Source of the DNA: an uncultured Lactobacillus sp.
GTDB lineage: Bacteria > Bacillota > Bacilli > Lactobacillales > Lactobacillaceae
Direction: 5' to 3'
Assembly (NCBI RefSeq): GCF_902491705.1
Contig: NZ_CABUIW010000033.1
Coordinates: 1 to 22,952 of the forward strand
Length of the DNA: 22,952 nucleotides
The position numbers and the translations under genes are program-made. Position 1 is the stretch's first letter, and each line of letters starts with the position of its first letter. Of this stretch, positions 1 to 6,755 are shown one piece after another. The notes under the pieces were generated by a model. That model saw only the letters and a program-made list of their open reading frames with translations, searched no databases and was not told the origin of the DNA.

Positions 1-30
1 TTGTTCTTTATTAAATTTAGTCATAATAAA

Positions 31-59
31 AGACCCAAAAGTGTCTAACTTTTGGGTCT
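31..59 (-). terminator. Intrinsic terminator after the 117-aa protein gene
   Basis: A perfect 12-bp inverted repeat (31-42 with 48-59, 5-nt loop) lies about 60 bases downstream of the minus-strand gene ending at 118. On the minus strand the stem is followed by TTTTATT, a short U-rich tail. The plus strand has no T-run after the stem, so minus orientation is preferred. Confidence 0.7.
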
Positions 60-117
60 CACTTCATTTAGCATTGATATATCAACATTTTCTTTTTCTT
101 AAATTTTCTATATTTAA

Positions 118-471
118 TTACTTTTCAAACCAATCCCAATCGTCGCCAACAGTATGAACGCCGCTATCTTCTTCGTCTTCTGCAGAGCTGATCTTCTCTA
201 CTCCTGTAGGACGCTCAACAGTATATTCACCGCGGCTATTTTGCTTAACGATTGCTTCAAATTGAACAACGTCGCCTTTTTCAAGGTTCAGTTCCTTAAA
301 TGCTTTACTCATCCGCAAAGCAATTTGCTTAACGACAACATTGTCTTCATTATTAACAGTTAAATTTTGAAAAATTCCCTTACGATCATCAGGACGCAAA
401 AAGGTTGCAGTAAAAATACGGCGATCACCATCTGCATATTTTGCAAGTTTTTCATTATAAATATCGATCAT
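118..471 (-). CDS. Small acidic-tailed protein of unknown function (117 aa)
   Basis: I do not recognise a named family. The ATG at 471 is preceded by AGAGG about ten bases upstream, so the start is well supported. Residues 15-90 alternate short hydrophobic strands with charged loops (for example RRIFTATFLR and GDVVQFEAIV), which would suit a small beta-barrel such as an OB fold. The C-terminus, from about residue 94, is strongly acidic (SSAEDEEDSG) and ends in DDWDWFEK, an acidic plus aromatic tip reminiscent of single-stranded-DNA-binding protein tails. There is no signal peptide or membrane segment, so it should be cytoplasmic. It appears monocistronic, with its own terminator. A nucleic-acid-binding role is inference only. 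Confidence 0.8.
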   Translation of the reverse strand: MIDIYNEKLAKYADGDRRIFTATFLRPDDRKGIFQNLTVNNEDNVVVKQIALRMSKAFKELNLEKGDVVQFEAIVKQNSRGEYTVERPTGVEKISSAEDEEDSGVHTVGDDWDWFEK

Positions 472-544
472 TTTTCAAAATCCTCTTTTCTTACAATGTT
501 TACTATAACATTCTTTTTATAGTTATTAACATTTATTTATAAAA

Positions 545-581
545 AAAGCCGCAGCAACATACATAACGTTACTGCGACTTT
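545..581 (-). terminator. Intrinsic terminator, minus strand
   Basis: A 14-bp stem (545-558 with 568-581) has two positions that pair as G-U only when transcribed from the minus strand, and the minus strand then runs into seven Ts. It ends the L,D-transpeptidase transcript, about 110 bases beyond the stop codon at 690. The structured element at 602-672 lies between the two. Confidence 0.85.
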
Positions 582-601
582 AGCGAGATTTATAATGAAG
601 A

Positions 602-672
602 AAATAGGTTATGTAATAATCACTTCAGGAGGAAGGATTTTTATCCGGCCACCTGTTATGGTAGTCCTATTT
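602..672. other. Nested inverted-repeat element, possible structured RNA
   Basis: The stretch is closed by a 7-bp inverted repeat (AAATAGG at 602-608, CCTATTT at 666-672). Inside it a second imperfect stem (CAGG with CCTG, then GG with CC) caps a GGAT/ATCC hairpin around 633-648. It sits between the L,D-transpeptidase stop codon and the terminator. The strand cannot be decided: mismatches are A-A and A-G on plus, and T-T and C-T on minus. It contains no convincing ORF. It matches no riboswitch class I know. Confidence 0.4.
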
Positions 673-689
673 CTTTCATTTGTTAAATC

Positions 690-1892
690 TTATTCATAAA
701 TAATTACTGGTTCATTCTTAGAAATGTTGTTCCAAACGCTTCTAATTTCACTTGGCTTAACATTTACACATCCATGAGAACCACCCTTTAAGTAAGCTTT
801 CTTACTCCAGTCAGTTCTCCAGCTAGCATCGTGGAAACCACATCCGCTCAAAGTAAATGGCATCCAGTAGTTAACAGGTGAGGCATAGCTTGAGCCATCA
901 TCGTTACTACCGCGCAAGGTAGCATTTCTTTGCTTGTAGTGGATGTACCAAACACCTCTTGGAGTTTGATCACCCTTGCTACCTTCCATCGTACCGGTAA
1001 CAACGTCTTTCAAGTGAACCTTAAGCTTGCCGTTTCTTACTAACCAAACTTCCTGTTTCTTTAAAGAAACAACGGCATAAGTATTACCAATTTCTTGGTT
1101 GGATCTGCCGTAACCATGGGCATAAGTACTGTAACCCAAGCCATAGATAGCATCAGCACCATCAAAAGTAGTCTTGCCTTTGGCAAAAGCATTAAGCAAA
1201 AGACGACGAGTCTTTTGAACATAAACGCCCCAACCCCAAGTCTTGTTTTTAACCGTAATGGTCTTACCCTTTACCTTGTTGCCAACTGGGACAGTAAACT
1301 TGTAACTTCTGTGCAAAGTCGAAACTTCTTTATCAATTTGGTTTAACTTTGCAGTTAATTTACTAGTATCACCAAATTGGTATTTACCATCTTGGTAAGA
1401 AACATCGTTTAAAAGCTTACTTGCCTTTAACTTATATGTCTTACCATTAATCTTGTAGTTAATAACTGTTTTCTTAAGCTTATTTAGCTTGTTTTTAGCA
1501 GTAGCTAAATTCTTAGTAGTATAGCTGTAGCTCTTGTCTGATGGCGTCTTAGTTTGTTGTTTTTTAAACAACTCACTAGTTTCTTGCTCATCAATTGAAC
1601 TAGTAGTGCTATAACTATACACTAATTTATTATCTTTTAATTTAACTACATTCTTGGCATTCTTGTTAATCTTATCTGTAGCCTTTTGAACAGTTAACTT
1701 ACCTACTTTAACCCCATCAATTTTGACATTAGGATTAAAGTGAGTTCGTGCAAACTTTTCAGCTGCAGTCTGTGTAGCAACACGATGATTATGAATGCTA
1801 AAGCCGGCAATGATACCAATGATAATGATTAATCCGATCGCTAAGATGATCAGATTATTTCGTTTATTCTTTTTCTTCAAATCTTCGTTCAT
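690..1892 (-). CDS. Membrane-anchored L,D-transpeptidase (YkuD family)
   Basis: This is a peptidoglycan cross-linking enzyme acting outside the membrane; the family joins stem peptides 3-3 or attaches proteins to the wall through a catalytic cysteine. A short basic cytoplasmic N-terminus (residues 1-13) is followed by one hydrophobic segment (about 14-33) with no obvious cleavage site, so it is probably a signal anchor. Residues 50-250 form a lysine-rich region like the peptidoglycan-binding domain often placed before YkuD domains. The catalytic domain covers about 265-400, with a conserved His in GCGFHDASWR and the signature SHGCVNV, whose nucleophile is Cys375. The start is ATG at 1892 with AAGGAT upstream. 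The gene has its own promoter and appears monocistronic. The family call is firm; substrate is unknown. Confidence 0.93.
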   Translation of the reverse strand: MNEDLKKKNKRNNLIILAIGLIIIIGIIAGFSIHNHRVATQTAAEKFARTHFNPNVKIDGVKVGKLTVQKATDKINKNAKNVVKLKDNKLVYSYSTTSSIDEQETSELFKKQQTKTPSDKSYSYTTKNLATAKNKLNKLKKTVINYKINGKTYKLKASKLLNDVSYQDGKYQFGDTSKLTAKLNQIDKEVSTLHRSYKFTVPVGNKVKGKTITVKNKTWGWGVYVQKTRRLLLNAFAKGKTTFDGADAIYGLGYSTYAHGYGRSNQEIGNTYAVVSLKKQEVWLVRNGKLKVHLKDVVTGTMEGSKGDQTPRGVWYIHYKQRNATLRGSNDDGSSYASPVNYWMPFTLSGCGFHDASWRTDWSKKAYLKGGSHGCVNVKPSEIRSVWNNISKNEPVIIYE

Positions 1893-1924
1893 GATTCTAT
1901 CCTTTTTAATAAATCAATAATTTT

Positions 1925-1953
1925 AATATAGCACCCATAAATGCACGTGTAAA
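1925..1953 (-). promoter_or_regulatory. Promoter of the L,D-transpeptidase gene
   Basis: On the minus strand a -35 TTTACA (1948-1953) and a -10 TATATT (1925-1930) are separated by exactly 17 bases, about 35 bases upstream of the ATG at 1892. Confidence 0.65.
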
Positions 1954-1966
1954 ATCTATTGTTTGA

Positions 1967-2524
1967 TTAATGTGCCTTTTTCATAATAGCTTTGATCGAG
2001 TCTTTAAGAGCAAAGTATAAAATTGGCGTACAAATTGCAGTAGAAATAGAGTTAATCACAGTCGCTGGCAAGCTGACGAAGGCTCCAATATAAGCAACCT
2101 GCAGACTAGTACCCACCATCAATGCTTCAACAATTGATACGCAATATGTAGTGAAGATTTTGGTTACACCAGCAATGATACCTAGAATAATAATATTTTT
2201 CTTAGTATCTTGATAATTCATCCCTTTAAAAACAGCGGTTAAAACTGTCGCTACAACCACAACTTCTAACATAGTAAGCCATGAAGTTGCTGCATAACCG
2301 TTAAGCAGATCGAATCCGCCAAGGCCAATAATTCCGGCAATCATTCCATTACGATAGCCTAGATAAAGGATAGCCACTGCAGTCAAGGTGTTGCCAAAGT
2401 GAATAAATGGACGACCCACCATGGCTGGTACAGGGATACGTAAAACCCAGATACCAATATAAATAATTGCCGCAAATAAACCAGTAAATATTAAAGATTG
2501 TAATGAATTAATGTCTTTTCTCAT
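1967..2524 (-). CDS. ECF transporter substrate-binding (S) component, probably for vitamin B6
   Basis: An integral membrane protein of 185 aa with about six hydrophobic segments and few charged residues, typical of S components of energy-coupling factor transporters. These capture a vitamin and share the EcfAA'T module encoded elsewhere. The N-terminal stretch LIFTGLFAAIIYIGIW resembles the helix-1 region that contacts EcfT. Its ATG at 2524 lies two bases after the stop codon of the pyridoxal kinase gene, so the two are cotranscribed and probably translationally coupled. That linkage is the main ground for proposing pyridoxine or pyridoxal as substrate (a PdxU-type protein). The specificity is inferred from context, not from a ligand motif. 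Confidence 0.8.
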   Translation of the reverse strand: MRKDINSLQSLIFTGLFAAIIYIGIWVLRIPVPAMVGRPFIHFGNTLTAVAILYLGYRNGMIAGIIGLGGFDLLNGYAATSWLTMLEVVVVATVLTAVFKGMNYQDTKKNIIILGIIAGVTKIFTTYCVSIVEALMVGTSLQVAYIGAFVSLPATVINSISTAICTPILYFALKDSIKAIMKKAH

Positions 2525-2526
2525 TT

Positions 2527-3366
2527 TTATTCGTTATTATCCTTCTTTTTTATCTCTTTTAGTAAATCCAGCATCCCTGCCGCATAGTTTGGACCAAGGC
2601 GTTTATCTTGCACAGGCGTATTGATAATTGCCTGCTCTACAAAATCAGCTGCAATTGAGCAGCTTCTCTCTAGCTTAATGCCATGCAAATATGCCGCTAA
2701 GAGACTACTGGCAAACATGTCGCCTGTACCAAAGAAAGAACCTGGCAACTTCTTTTGAATTAGTGACCATTCTCTTTGCTCAGTAATTCCGATTTCTGCA
2801 ATTTTTTCATTGGTCAAATTAATTCCAGTGATGATCACATTCGGCACTGCAAAGCGTTCAACCAATTTTTGCGCTAATTCTTTTGCATTTTTTATTGTTG
2901 GCATTGGAACTTCTTTATCTAATAAAAACGCTGCTTCTGTCATATTCGGCGTTAAAACTGTTGCCTTTGGCAACAATTGCCGCATTTTAGCAATATATTC
3001 ATCATCTAAACCGCGATACATTTTGCCATGATCAGCCATTGCAGGATCAAGCAAAAAATTCTCTTTCTTATGCTTTATCTGATCAATATTTTTCAGCCAA
3101 AAATCAATTGCTGGATTGCCTAAATAACCTAAATACAGTGCATCAAATTCTAGATCAATCTCTTGCCAATGATGTAGAATCTTCTCCATTTCATCATTTA
3201 GATCATAGCAAGTATTATGACTAAAGCCCGTATGCGTCGACAGTATTTCGGTAGGCAAAACTGTCGGCTTAAGTCCGCTAGCTCCCAGAATAGGCAAGGC
3301 TACTGATAATGAAACTTGACCTGCACATGACAGATCTTGACTAATTAAGACTCCTCCATTGACCAT
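2527..3366 (-). CDS. Pyridoxal/pyridoxine kinase (ribokinase-like fold)
   Basis: This cytoplasmic kinase phosphorylates B6 vitamers at the 5' hydroxyl using ATP, feeding PLP synthesis by salvage. Its 279 residues match the PdxK/PdxY type. The N-terminus carries the family's SQDLSCAGQVSL stretch (9-20) and TEILSTHTGF (39-48). The C-terminal half has the anion-hole and catalytic motif GTGD (213-216), with Asp216 as the expected base. Start is ATG at 3366 with AGAGGTG upstream. It is the first gene of a two-gene operon with the ECF S component. Two PLP enzymes are encoded about 9 kb away. The alternative of a hydroxymethylpyrimidine kinase is less likely given the transporter partner and the N-terminal motif. 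Confidence 0.87.
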   Translation of the reverse strand: MVNGGVLISQDLSCAGQVSLSVALPILGASGLKPTVLPTEILSTHTGFSHNTCYDLNDEMEKILHHWQEIDLEFDALYLGYLGNPAIDFWLKNIDQIKHKKENFLLDPAMADHGKMYRGLDDEYIAKMRQLLPKATVLTPNMTEAAFLLDKEVPMPTIKNAKELAQKLVERFAVPNVIITGINLTNEKIAEIGITEQREWSLIQKKLPGSFFGTGDMFASSLLAAYLHGIKLERSCSIAADFVEQAIINTPVQDKRLGPNYAAGMLDLLKEIKKKDNNE

Positions 3367-3385
3367 TTTTTCACCTCTAACAAAA

Positions 3386-3424
3386 AATCCTGCTATTAGT
3401 TTACCATAAGTTAGTAGCAGGATT
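3386..3424 (-). terminator. Hairpin between the serine hydrolase pseudogene and the pdx operon
   Basis: An inverted repeat of about 13 bp (left arm 3386-3398, right arm near 3412-3424) has one imperfect position and is followed on the minus strand by TTTTTTG. It ends transcription of the hydrolase. It lies only about 20 bases before the pyridoxal kinase start, so it could also sit in that gene's leader. Confidence 0.6.
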
Positions 3425-3435
3425 AAAATATTATT

Positions 3436-4554
3436 TTACTTTGCGCTAAAAGTATTAGCTTGAATGTGGTTCAAAATTTGGTAACCAATAGTCTTGTTTC
3501 TGTTTTCATCGTTTTGAGTTTGGTTCAAGAACATGATTAAACCATTCTTGTTATCACTAGTTAATTGAACCCAATTACCAAAGTGAGTGTTGTAAAGGTT
3601 ACCATAAGCTGACTTAAGGTTTCCCTTAATGTACATACCACCTGAGTAACCATTTGAAGTCTTAGAACTCAAGTTAGTCATATAGTTATATTCAGCTTGA
3701 TCCAAAATCTTACCGTTAGTCAAACCCACTTGAATCTTGTAGTAATCCATTGGTGTTGAGAACAAGTTGCCGGCACCAACAAGCTGTGAAGCTTGTTGCT
3801 TTTTAACATATTGAGCCCATTGATAGTTCTTAGAATTCCAAGTATAAGAAATACCATCGGTCATGCCAGAAGGAATATCTTCAAGGAAGTATGTTCTCTT
3901 CAAACCTAATGGGTTAATAACACGTTCTTGCACATTTTGCTTGTAAGACTTACCCGTTACTTGGCGAATAATGCCAGCAAGTAAAATGTAGTTGGTATTG
4001 TTATAAGAAAACTTACCAGGCGTATTTTGAGTAGTTGAATTCAACTTATTAACTACCCAGTTGATTGCGTCGCTTTCAGAATAGATGCGGCCACGGTTAA
4101 CTTCGGTATCAGTTGCCTTAAGACCAGAAGTATGAGTCATCAAATTGCCGACAGTGATGTTAGAAGCACCCTTTAAATTAGGATACCAATTAGAAATCTT
4201 GGTATCTTGAGTGAATTTTCCATCATAAATTAGCTGCGTAATAATTGCGGCAGTGATCACTTTTTGAAGTGAACATACTGGATACACAACTTTGCTGTTT
4301 CCTGCACCAAGACGCTTGCCATAATAGCCATAACCATAACTAATTTATTGAGGATGACCATCTTTAACAACTACAGTAGTTCCTCTTGCATAATAGTTAG
4401 CAATGGTTTTTCTGACAAAACTGCGCATCTCAGTTTCATCGTATGCGGCACTAGCAGTCTTAGAATTTGCCACTGCAGCAATTGGCAAAGCAGAAACTGC
4501 AGCTAGCGAAATTGCTGTCTTCGTTAATACTTTCTTTAGCTTAAAATGTTTCGT
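3436..4554 (-). pseudogene. Secreted serine hydrolase (beta-lactamase/DD-peptidase fold), disrupted
   Basis: The intact ancestor would be a 372-aa exported penicillin-binding-like serine hydrolase. A strong ribosome site (GGAGGG) is followed seven bases later by ACG (4552-4554), where the start codon should be. The in-frame sequence continues as a signal peptide: lysine-rich, then a hydrophobic core, then an ANSKTASAA-type cleavage region. After about 69 codons the frame meets TAA (4345-4347) and then continues directly as ISYGYGYYGK and into the catalytic part. The SxxK nucleophile motif is SLQK (in CSLQK), and a YNN motif follows. An open frame from a GTG at 4287 would code for the C-terminal 283 residues, but it has no export signal and begins just before SxxK. 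Two separate lesions argue for a dead gene. The original role, cell-wall peptidase or esterase, cannot be told. Confidence 0.85.
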
Positions 4555-4647
4555 TTTAGAACCCTCCAGAAATGTTAATTTCCCTACAGCATAATATTAG
4601 CATTTATTTTTTTCATTGGAGTTACAGATTAGATAAAAATTATCTAT

Positions 4648-5262
4648 CTAATATGGATAATTCTTTAAACGATCCTTTTCTGATAAAGTTCTAATTACTT
4701 TCGCAGGTACGCCGACAGCTAATGAGTTATCAGGAATATCCTTAGTAACTACAGAACCTGCACCAATCACGCAGTTGTTGCCGATTTTTACACCAGCACA
4801 AACAGTAACATTGCTTGCAAGCCAGCAGTTATCGCCAATAGTAATTGGAGCGCCGTATTCAATATCTGCAACTTTTCCATCTTCTTGCATTCTAGGATTT
4901 CTTTGATCGGCAAGTAAGGGATGTAGTGGCGTAGCTAAAGTAGTGTTAGGACCAAACATTACATTTTTACCGATAGTAATTGGGCAAGTGTCCAAAATAG
5001 TTAAGTTGAAGTTAGCATAAAAGTTGTCGCCTAATTTGGTGAAGCGACCGTAATCTACTTCAATTGGTCCTTGCAAATAAACATTTTTACCATGGTCTGG
5101 GAAAAGCTTATCGATGATAGCGTTTCTTTCTAGCTTATCTTCATCGGCAGTCATATTGTAGTCACGTGACAAGCGATGAGCTAAACTTGAAAACTTACCT
5201 AACTCTTCTGTATCAGGACGATATGGCTTACCTGCCAACATATTTTTGGTATTTTTTTCCAT
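4648..5262 (-). CDS. Sugar O-acetyltransferase (maltose/galactoside acetyltransferase type)
   Basis: A 204-aa left-handed beta-helix acetyltransferase of the LacA/Maa/NodL group, which moves an acetyl group from acetyl-CoA to a sugar hydroxyl in the cytoplasm. The N-terminal MLAGKPYRPDTEEL segment (8-21) is the family's maltose acetyltransferase helical domain. Hexapeptide repeats run through about 60-190 (for example ITIGKNVMFG and VKIGNNCVIGAGSVV), with the expected catalytic His in the TPLHPL motif. Start is ATG at 5262 with AGAGG upstream. It lies about 70 bases downstream of the GNAT gene on the same strand and might be cotranscribed with it. Near its stop is an AT-rich inverted repeat (about 4630-4655) without a T tail, a poor terminator. 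The true acceptor is unknown. Confidence 0.9.
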   Translation of the reverse strand: MEKNTKNMLAGKPYRPDTEELGKFSSLAHRLSRDYNMTADEDKLERNAIIDKLFPDHGKNVYLQGPIEVDYGRFTKLGDNFYANFNLTILDTCPITIGKNVMFGPNTTLATPLHPLLADQRNPRMQEDGKVADIEYGAPITIGDNCWLASNVTVCAGVKIGNNCVIGAGSVVTKDIPDNSLAVGVPAKVIRTLSEKDRLKNYPY

Positions 5263-5331
5263 TAATAAATCCTCTAAACTTTTACTTTTATCAATATCTA
5301 TTTTATCTGAATTATTAAAAAAGTGGACAGC

Positions 5332-5775
5332 CTATATTTTCTTTTGCAGATAAATCATGTCAACTAATTGATGACCACATTCAATTATTGGATGGTCATA
5401 ATTATCGGTGAAGAAATTACGTACTCGGTGCGATTTTTTGAAGCCGCATTTTTCATAAAAGGGAATCGTCAATGGACTATCGCCAGTGCCCACCTGAACA
5501 ATTTCATACTTTCCTTTATATTTTTCGCATACAAAATCGATTAATTTTTTGGCATAACCATGTCCTTGATATTCAGGAGTAGTCGCAATATTTTTGATCT
5601 CTAAAATTCCATCTTCATCAGTAACGACGCATTCGCTCATAACTATTCCACGATCTGTTAGAACGTACATCGTTCCTCGGTTGAGGTATTTATCGACCAT
5701 GCTTTCTTGCTCATCGGCTAAAAGAAGCAATGATATGTATTTTTTCTTATTCTGCTTTATTTCTTTGACTTCCAT
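5332..5775 (-). CDS. GNAT-family N-acetyltransferase
   Basis: A 147-aa acetyl-CoA-dependent acetyltransferase. The acetyl-CoA pyrophosphate loop is ATTPEYQGHGYAKKLID (Q-x-x-G-x-G), and a C-terminal FYEKCGF stretch is typical of the fold. I place the start at ATG 5775 because GAGGT lies just upstream; an in-frame TTG at 5811 would add twelve residues without a good ribosome site. It is divergent from the PAP2 phosphatase gene at 5866, with both promoters in the roughly 90 bases between them. The substrate cannot be read from the sequence. No membrane segment is present. Confidence 0.87.
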   Translation of the reverse strand: MEVKEIKQNKKKYISLLLLADEQESMVDKYLNRGTMYVLTDRGIVMSECVVTDEDGILEIKNIATTPEYQGHGYAKKLIDFVCEKYKGKYEIVQVGTGDSPLTIPFYEKCGFKKSHRVRNFFTDNYDHPIIECGHQLVDMIYLQKKI

Positions 5776-5865
5776 CTTGACCTCATTTTCAAGAAAAATG
5801 TTATTCACCAACGATTCTATGATACACTCTTAGTTGTTACAAAATTAAAATTATCGAGGAAGAAA

Positions 5866-6498
5866 ATGCGAAAGAAAAATATCACAGCTATTTGTGTAGG
5901 ATTGCCAATCTTCTTGATTTTGGCAATCTCAATTATGATGCATGCAAGCTGGATCAATGGATTCGACAATTTCTTTGAGCAACTAGTTCATACTATCCCC
6001 GGATTAAAGGGATTAATGCTCAAGATTACGTTCCTTGCCGATACCAAAGTTGATCTGGTTTGGATGCTGCTTATTGCTATAATTCTATGGATAAAAAAGC
6101 AACGTCCCCTCTCGCTCAGTATTGTAGTTTCTTTAATTACAGCTGATGCGTTTGGTTGGATTGTTAAACATGTTGTTCAACGTGCTCGTCCTGCAGCACA
6201 CCTTGCAGTAGATGACGGCTTTAGTTTTCCAAGTGGACACACTTTAGGCATGTCAATCATCGTCTTTTGGTTGATGCTTATCCTAATTCCAGCTTTGGTT
6301 AAAAATAGAACCACTAGAATTTGGTTAAACGTTCTATTAAGTGTCTGGCTAGTTTTAGTTATGATCTCAAGAGTTTACGTTTACGCACACTTCCCATCAG
6401 ACGTTTGCGGCTCAGTCGCCCTTGGTTTGATGTGGATTGGTATCGTTGACGCTATCTGGGACAAGGTAACACCTAGAACACCGAAAAATGATTTCTAA
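5866..6498 (+). CDS. PAP2-family membrane phosphatase
   Basis: A polytopic phosphatase that dephosphorylates lipid phosphates such as undecaprenyl pyrophosphate or phosphatidic acid at the membrane's outer face. All three catalytic motifs are present: K101-x6-R108-P109, P122-S-G-H125, and S168-R169-x5-H175-x3-D179. His125 and His175 are the expected catalytic pair. Five or six hydrophobic segments surround them, and the first (about 8-27) may be a signal anchor. Length (210 aa) is normal for the family. Start is ATG at 5866 with GAGGAAG upstream, and a strong terminator follows. Whether it recycles undecaprenyl carrier or acts on other lipids cannot be decided here. Confidence 0.93.
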   Translation: MRKKNITAICVGLPIFLILAISIMMHASWINGFDNFFEQLVHTIPGLKGLMLKITFLADTKVDLVWMLLIAIILWIKKQRPLSLSIVVSLITADAFGWIVKHVVQRARPAAHLAVDDGFSFPSGHTLGMSIIVFWLMLILIPALVKNRTTRIWLNVLLSVWLVLVMISRVYVYAHFPSDVCGSVALGLMWIGIVDAIWDKVTPRTPKNDF

Positions 6499-6502
6499 AC
6501 AA

Positions 6503-6534
6503 AAATGACCACTAGTTTTAGTGGTCATTTTTTA
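6503..6534 (+). terminator. Terminator of the PAP2 phosphatase gene
   Basis: A perfect 11-bp stem (6503-6513 with 6520-6530, 6-nt loop) followed by a T-run, starting about five bases after the stop codon. A-runs on the other side let it also work on the minus strand. Confidence 0.9.
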
Positions 6535-6544
6535 TTGCAAAAGA

Positions 6545-6579
6545 AAAAGTCACTAAGGAAAATGTCCTTAATGGCTTTT
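6545..6579 (-). terminator. Terminator of the small RNA candidate / mmuM
   Basis: A 15-bp imperfect stem (6545-6559 with 6565-6579; one wobble, one mismatch) runs into CTTTTTCTTTT on the minus strand. It lies about 180 bases past the methyltransferase stop codon, so it more likely ends a separate transcript, though it could serve both. Confidence 0.75.
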
Positions 6580-6667
6580 CTACACCTTCAAATTTCTTCC
6601 TATCAGCAGATGCCATAAGAGACATCTTGCTTAGCCTTTTCATCCTCGGAGCGCTCATCACACGCTC
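6545..6667 (-). ncRNA. Candidate small structured RNA with own promoter and terminator
   Basis: This minus-strand unit of about 120 nt starts just after a TATTATAAT -10 region. It holds a hairpin with a 7-bp stem (CGGAGCG with CGCTCCG). A longer stem follows, AGCA plus GATGTC pairing with GGCATC plus TGCT, around a TCTTAT loop (about 6605-6635). The unit ends in an intrinsic terminator (6545-6579). One pair in the second stem is G-U only on the minus strand and C-A on plus, which supports minus transcription. It contains no convincing ORF. It resembles no RNA family I can name with confidence; SRP RNA, tmRNA and T-box signatures are absent. It might instead be a long 3' UTR of the homocysteine methyltransferase gene. 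Confidence 0.5.
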
Positions 6668-6671
6668 CGCT

Positions 6672-6700
6672 ATTATAATAGCAAATTCTCGAAAAAAATA
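6672..6700 (-). promoter_or_regulatory. Possible promoter of the small RNA candidate
   Basis: The minus strand reads TTTGCTATTATAAT here: a consensus TATAAT (6672-6677) overlapping an extended -10 (TGC then TATTAT). The -35 region is T-rich but not consensus. It lies entirely in intergenic DNA after the methyltransferase stop. Confidence 0.5.
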
Positions 6701-6755
6701 AAAGAGATTTGTTTTGCAATTGTCAATATTTTTATTGCAAACATATATCTAATAA

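Noticed and set aside
1..24. A minus-strand ATG at 24 that opens a frame (MTKFNKEQ) running off the window edge
   Set aside because: It starts seven bases after a terminator hairpin, with no ribosome site or promoter in between, and only eight codons are visible.
74..85. Perfect AT-rich palindrome TTGATATATCAA downstream of the first gene
   Set aside because: It is in a 3' region with no promoter near it; a 12-bp AT palindrome is not surprising in DNA of this composition.
4630..4655. ATTAGATA/TATCTAAT inverted repeat at the end of the sugar acetyltransferase gene
   Set aside because: It is very AT-rich with no T tail after it on the minus strand, so it is not claimed as a terminator.
6545..6667. 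Assigning the RNA candidate to SRP RNA, tmRNA, a T-box or a SAM riboswitch
   Set aside because: The conserved signatures of these families are absent, and there is no methionine-related gene downstream of the unit on the same strand for a cis-acting switch.
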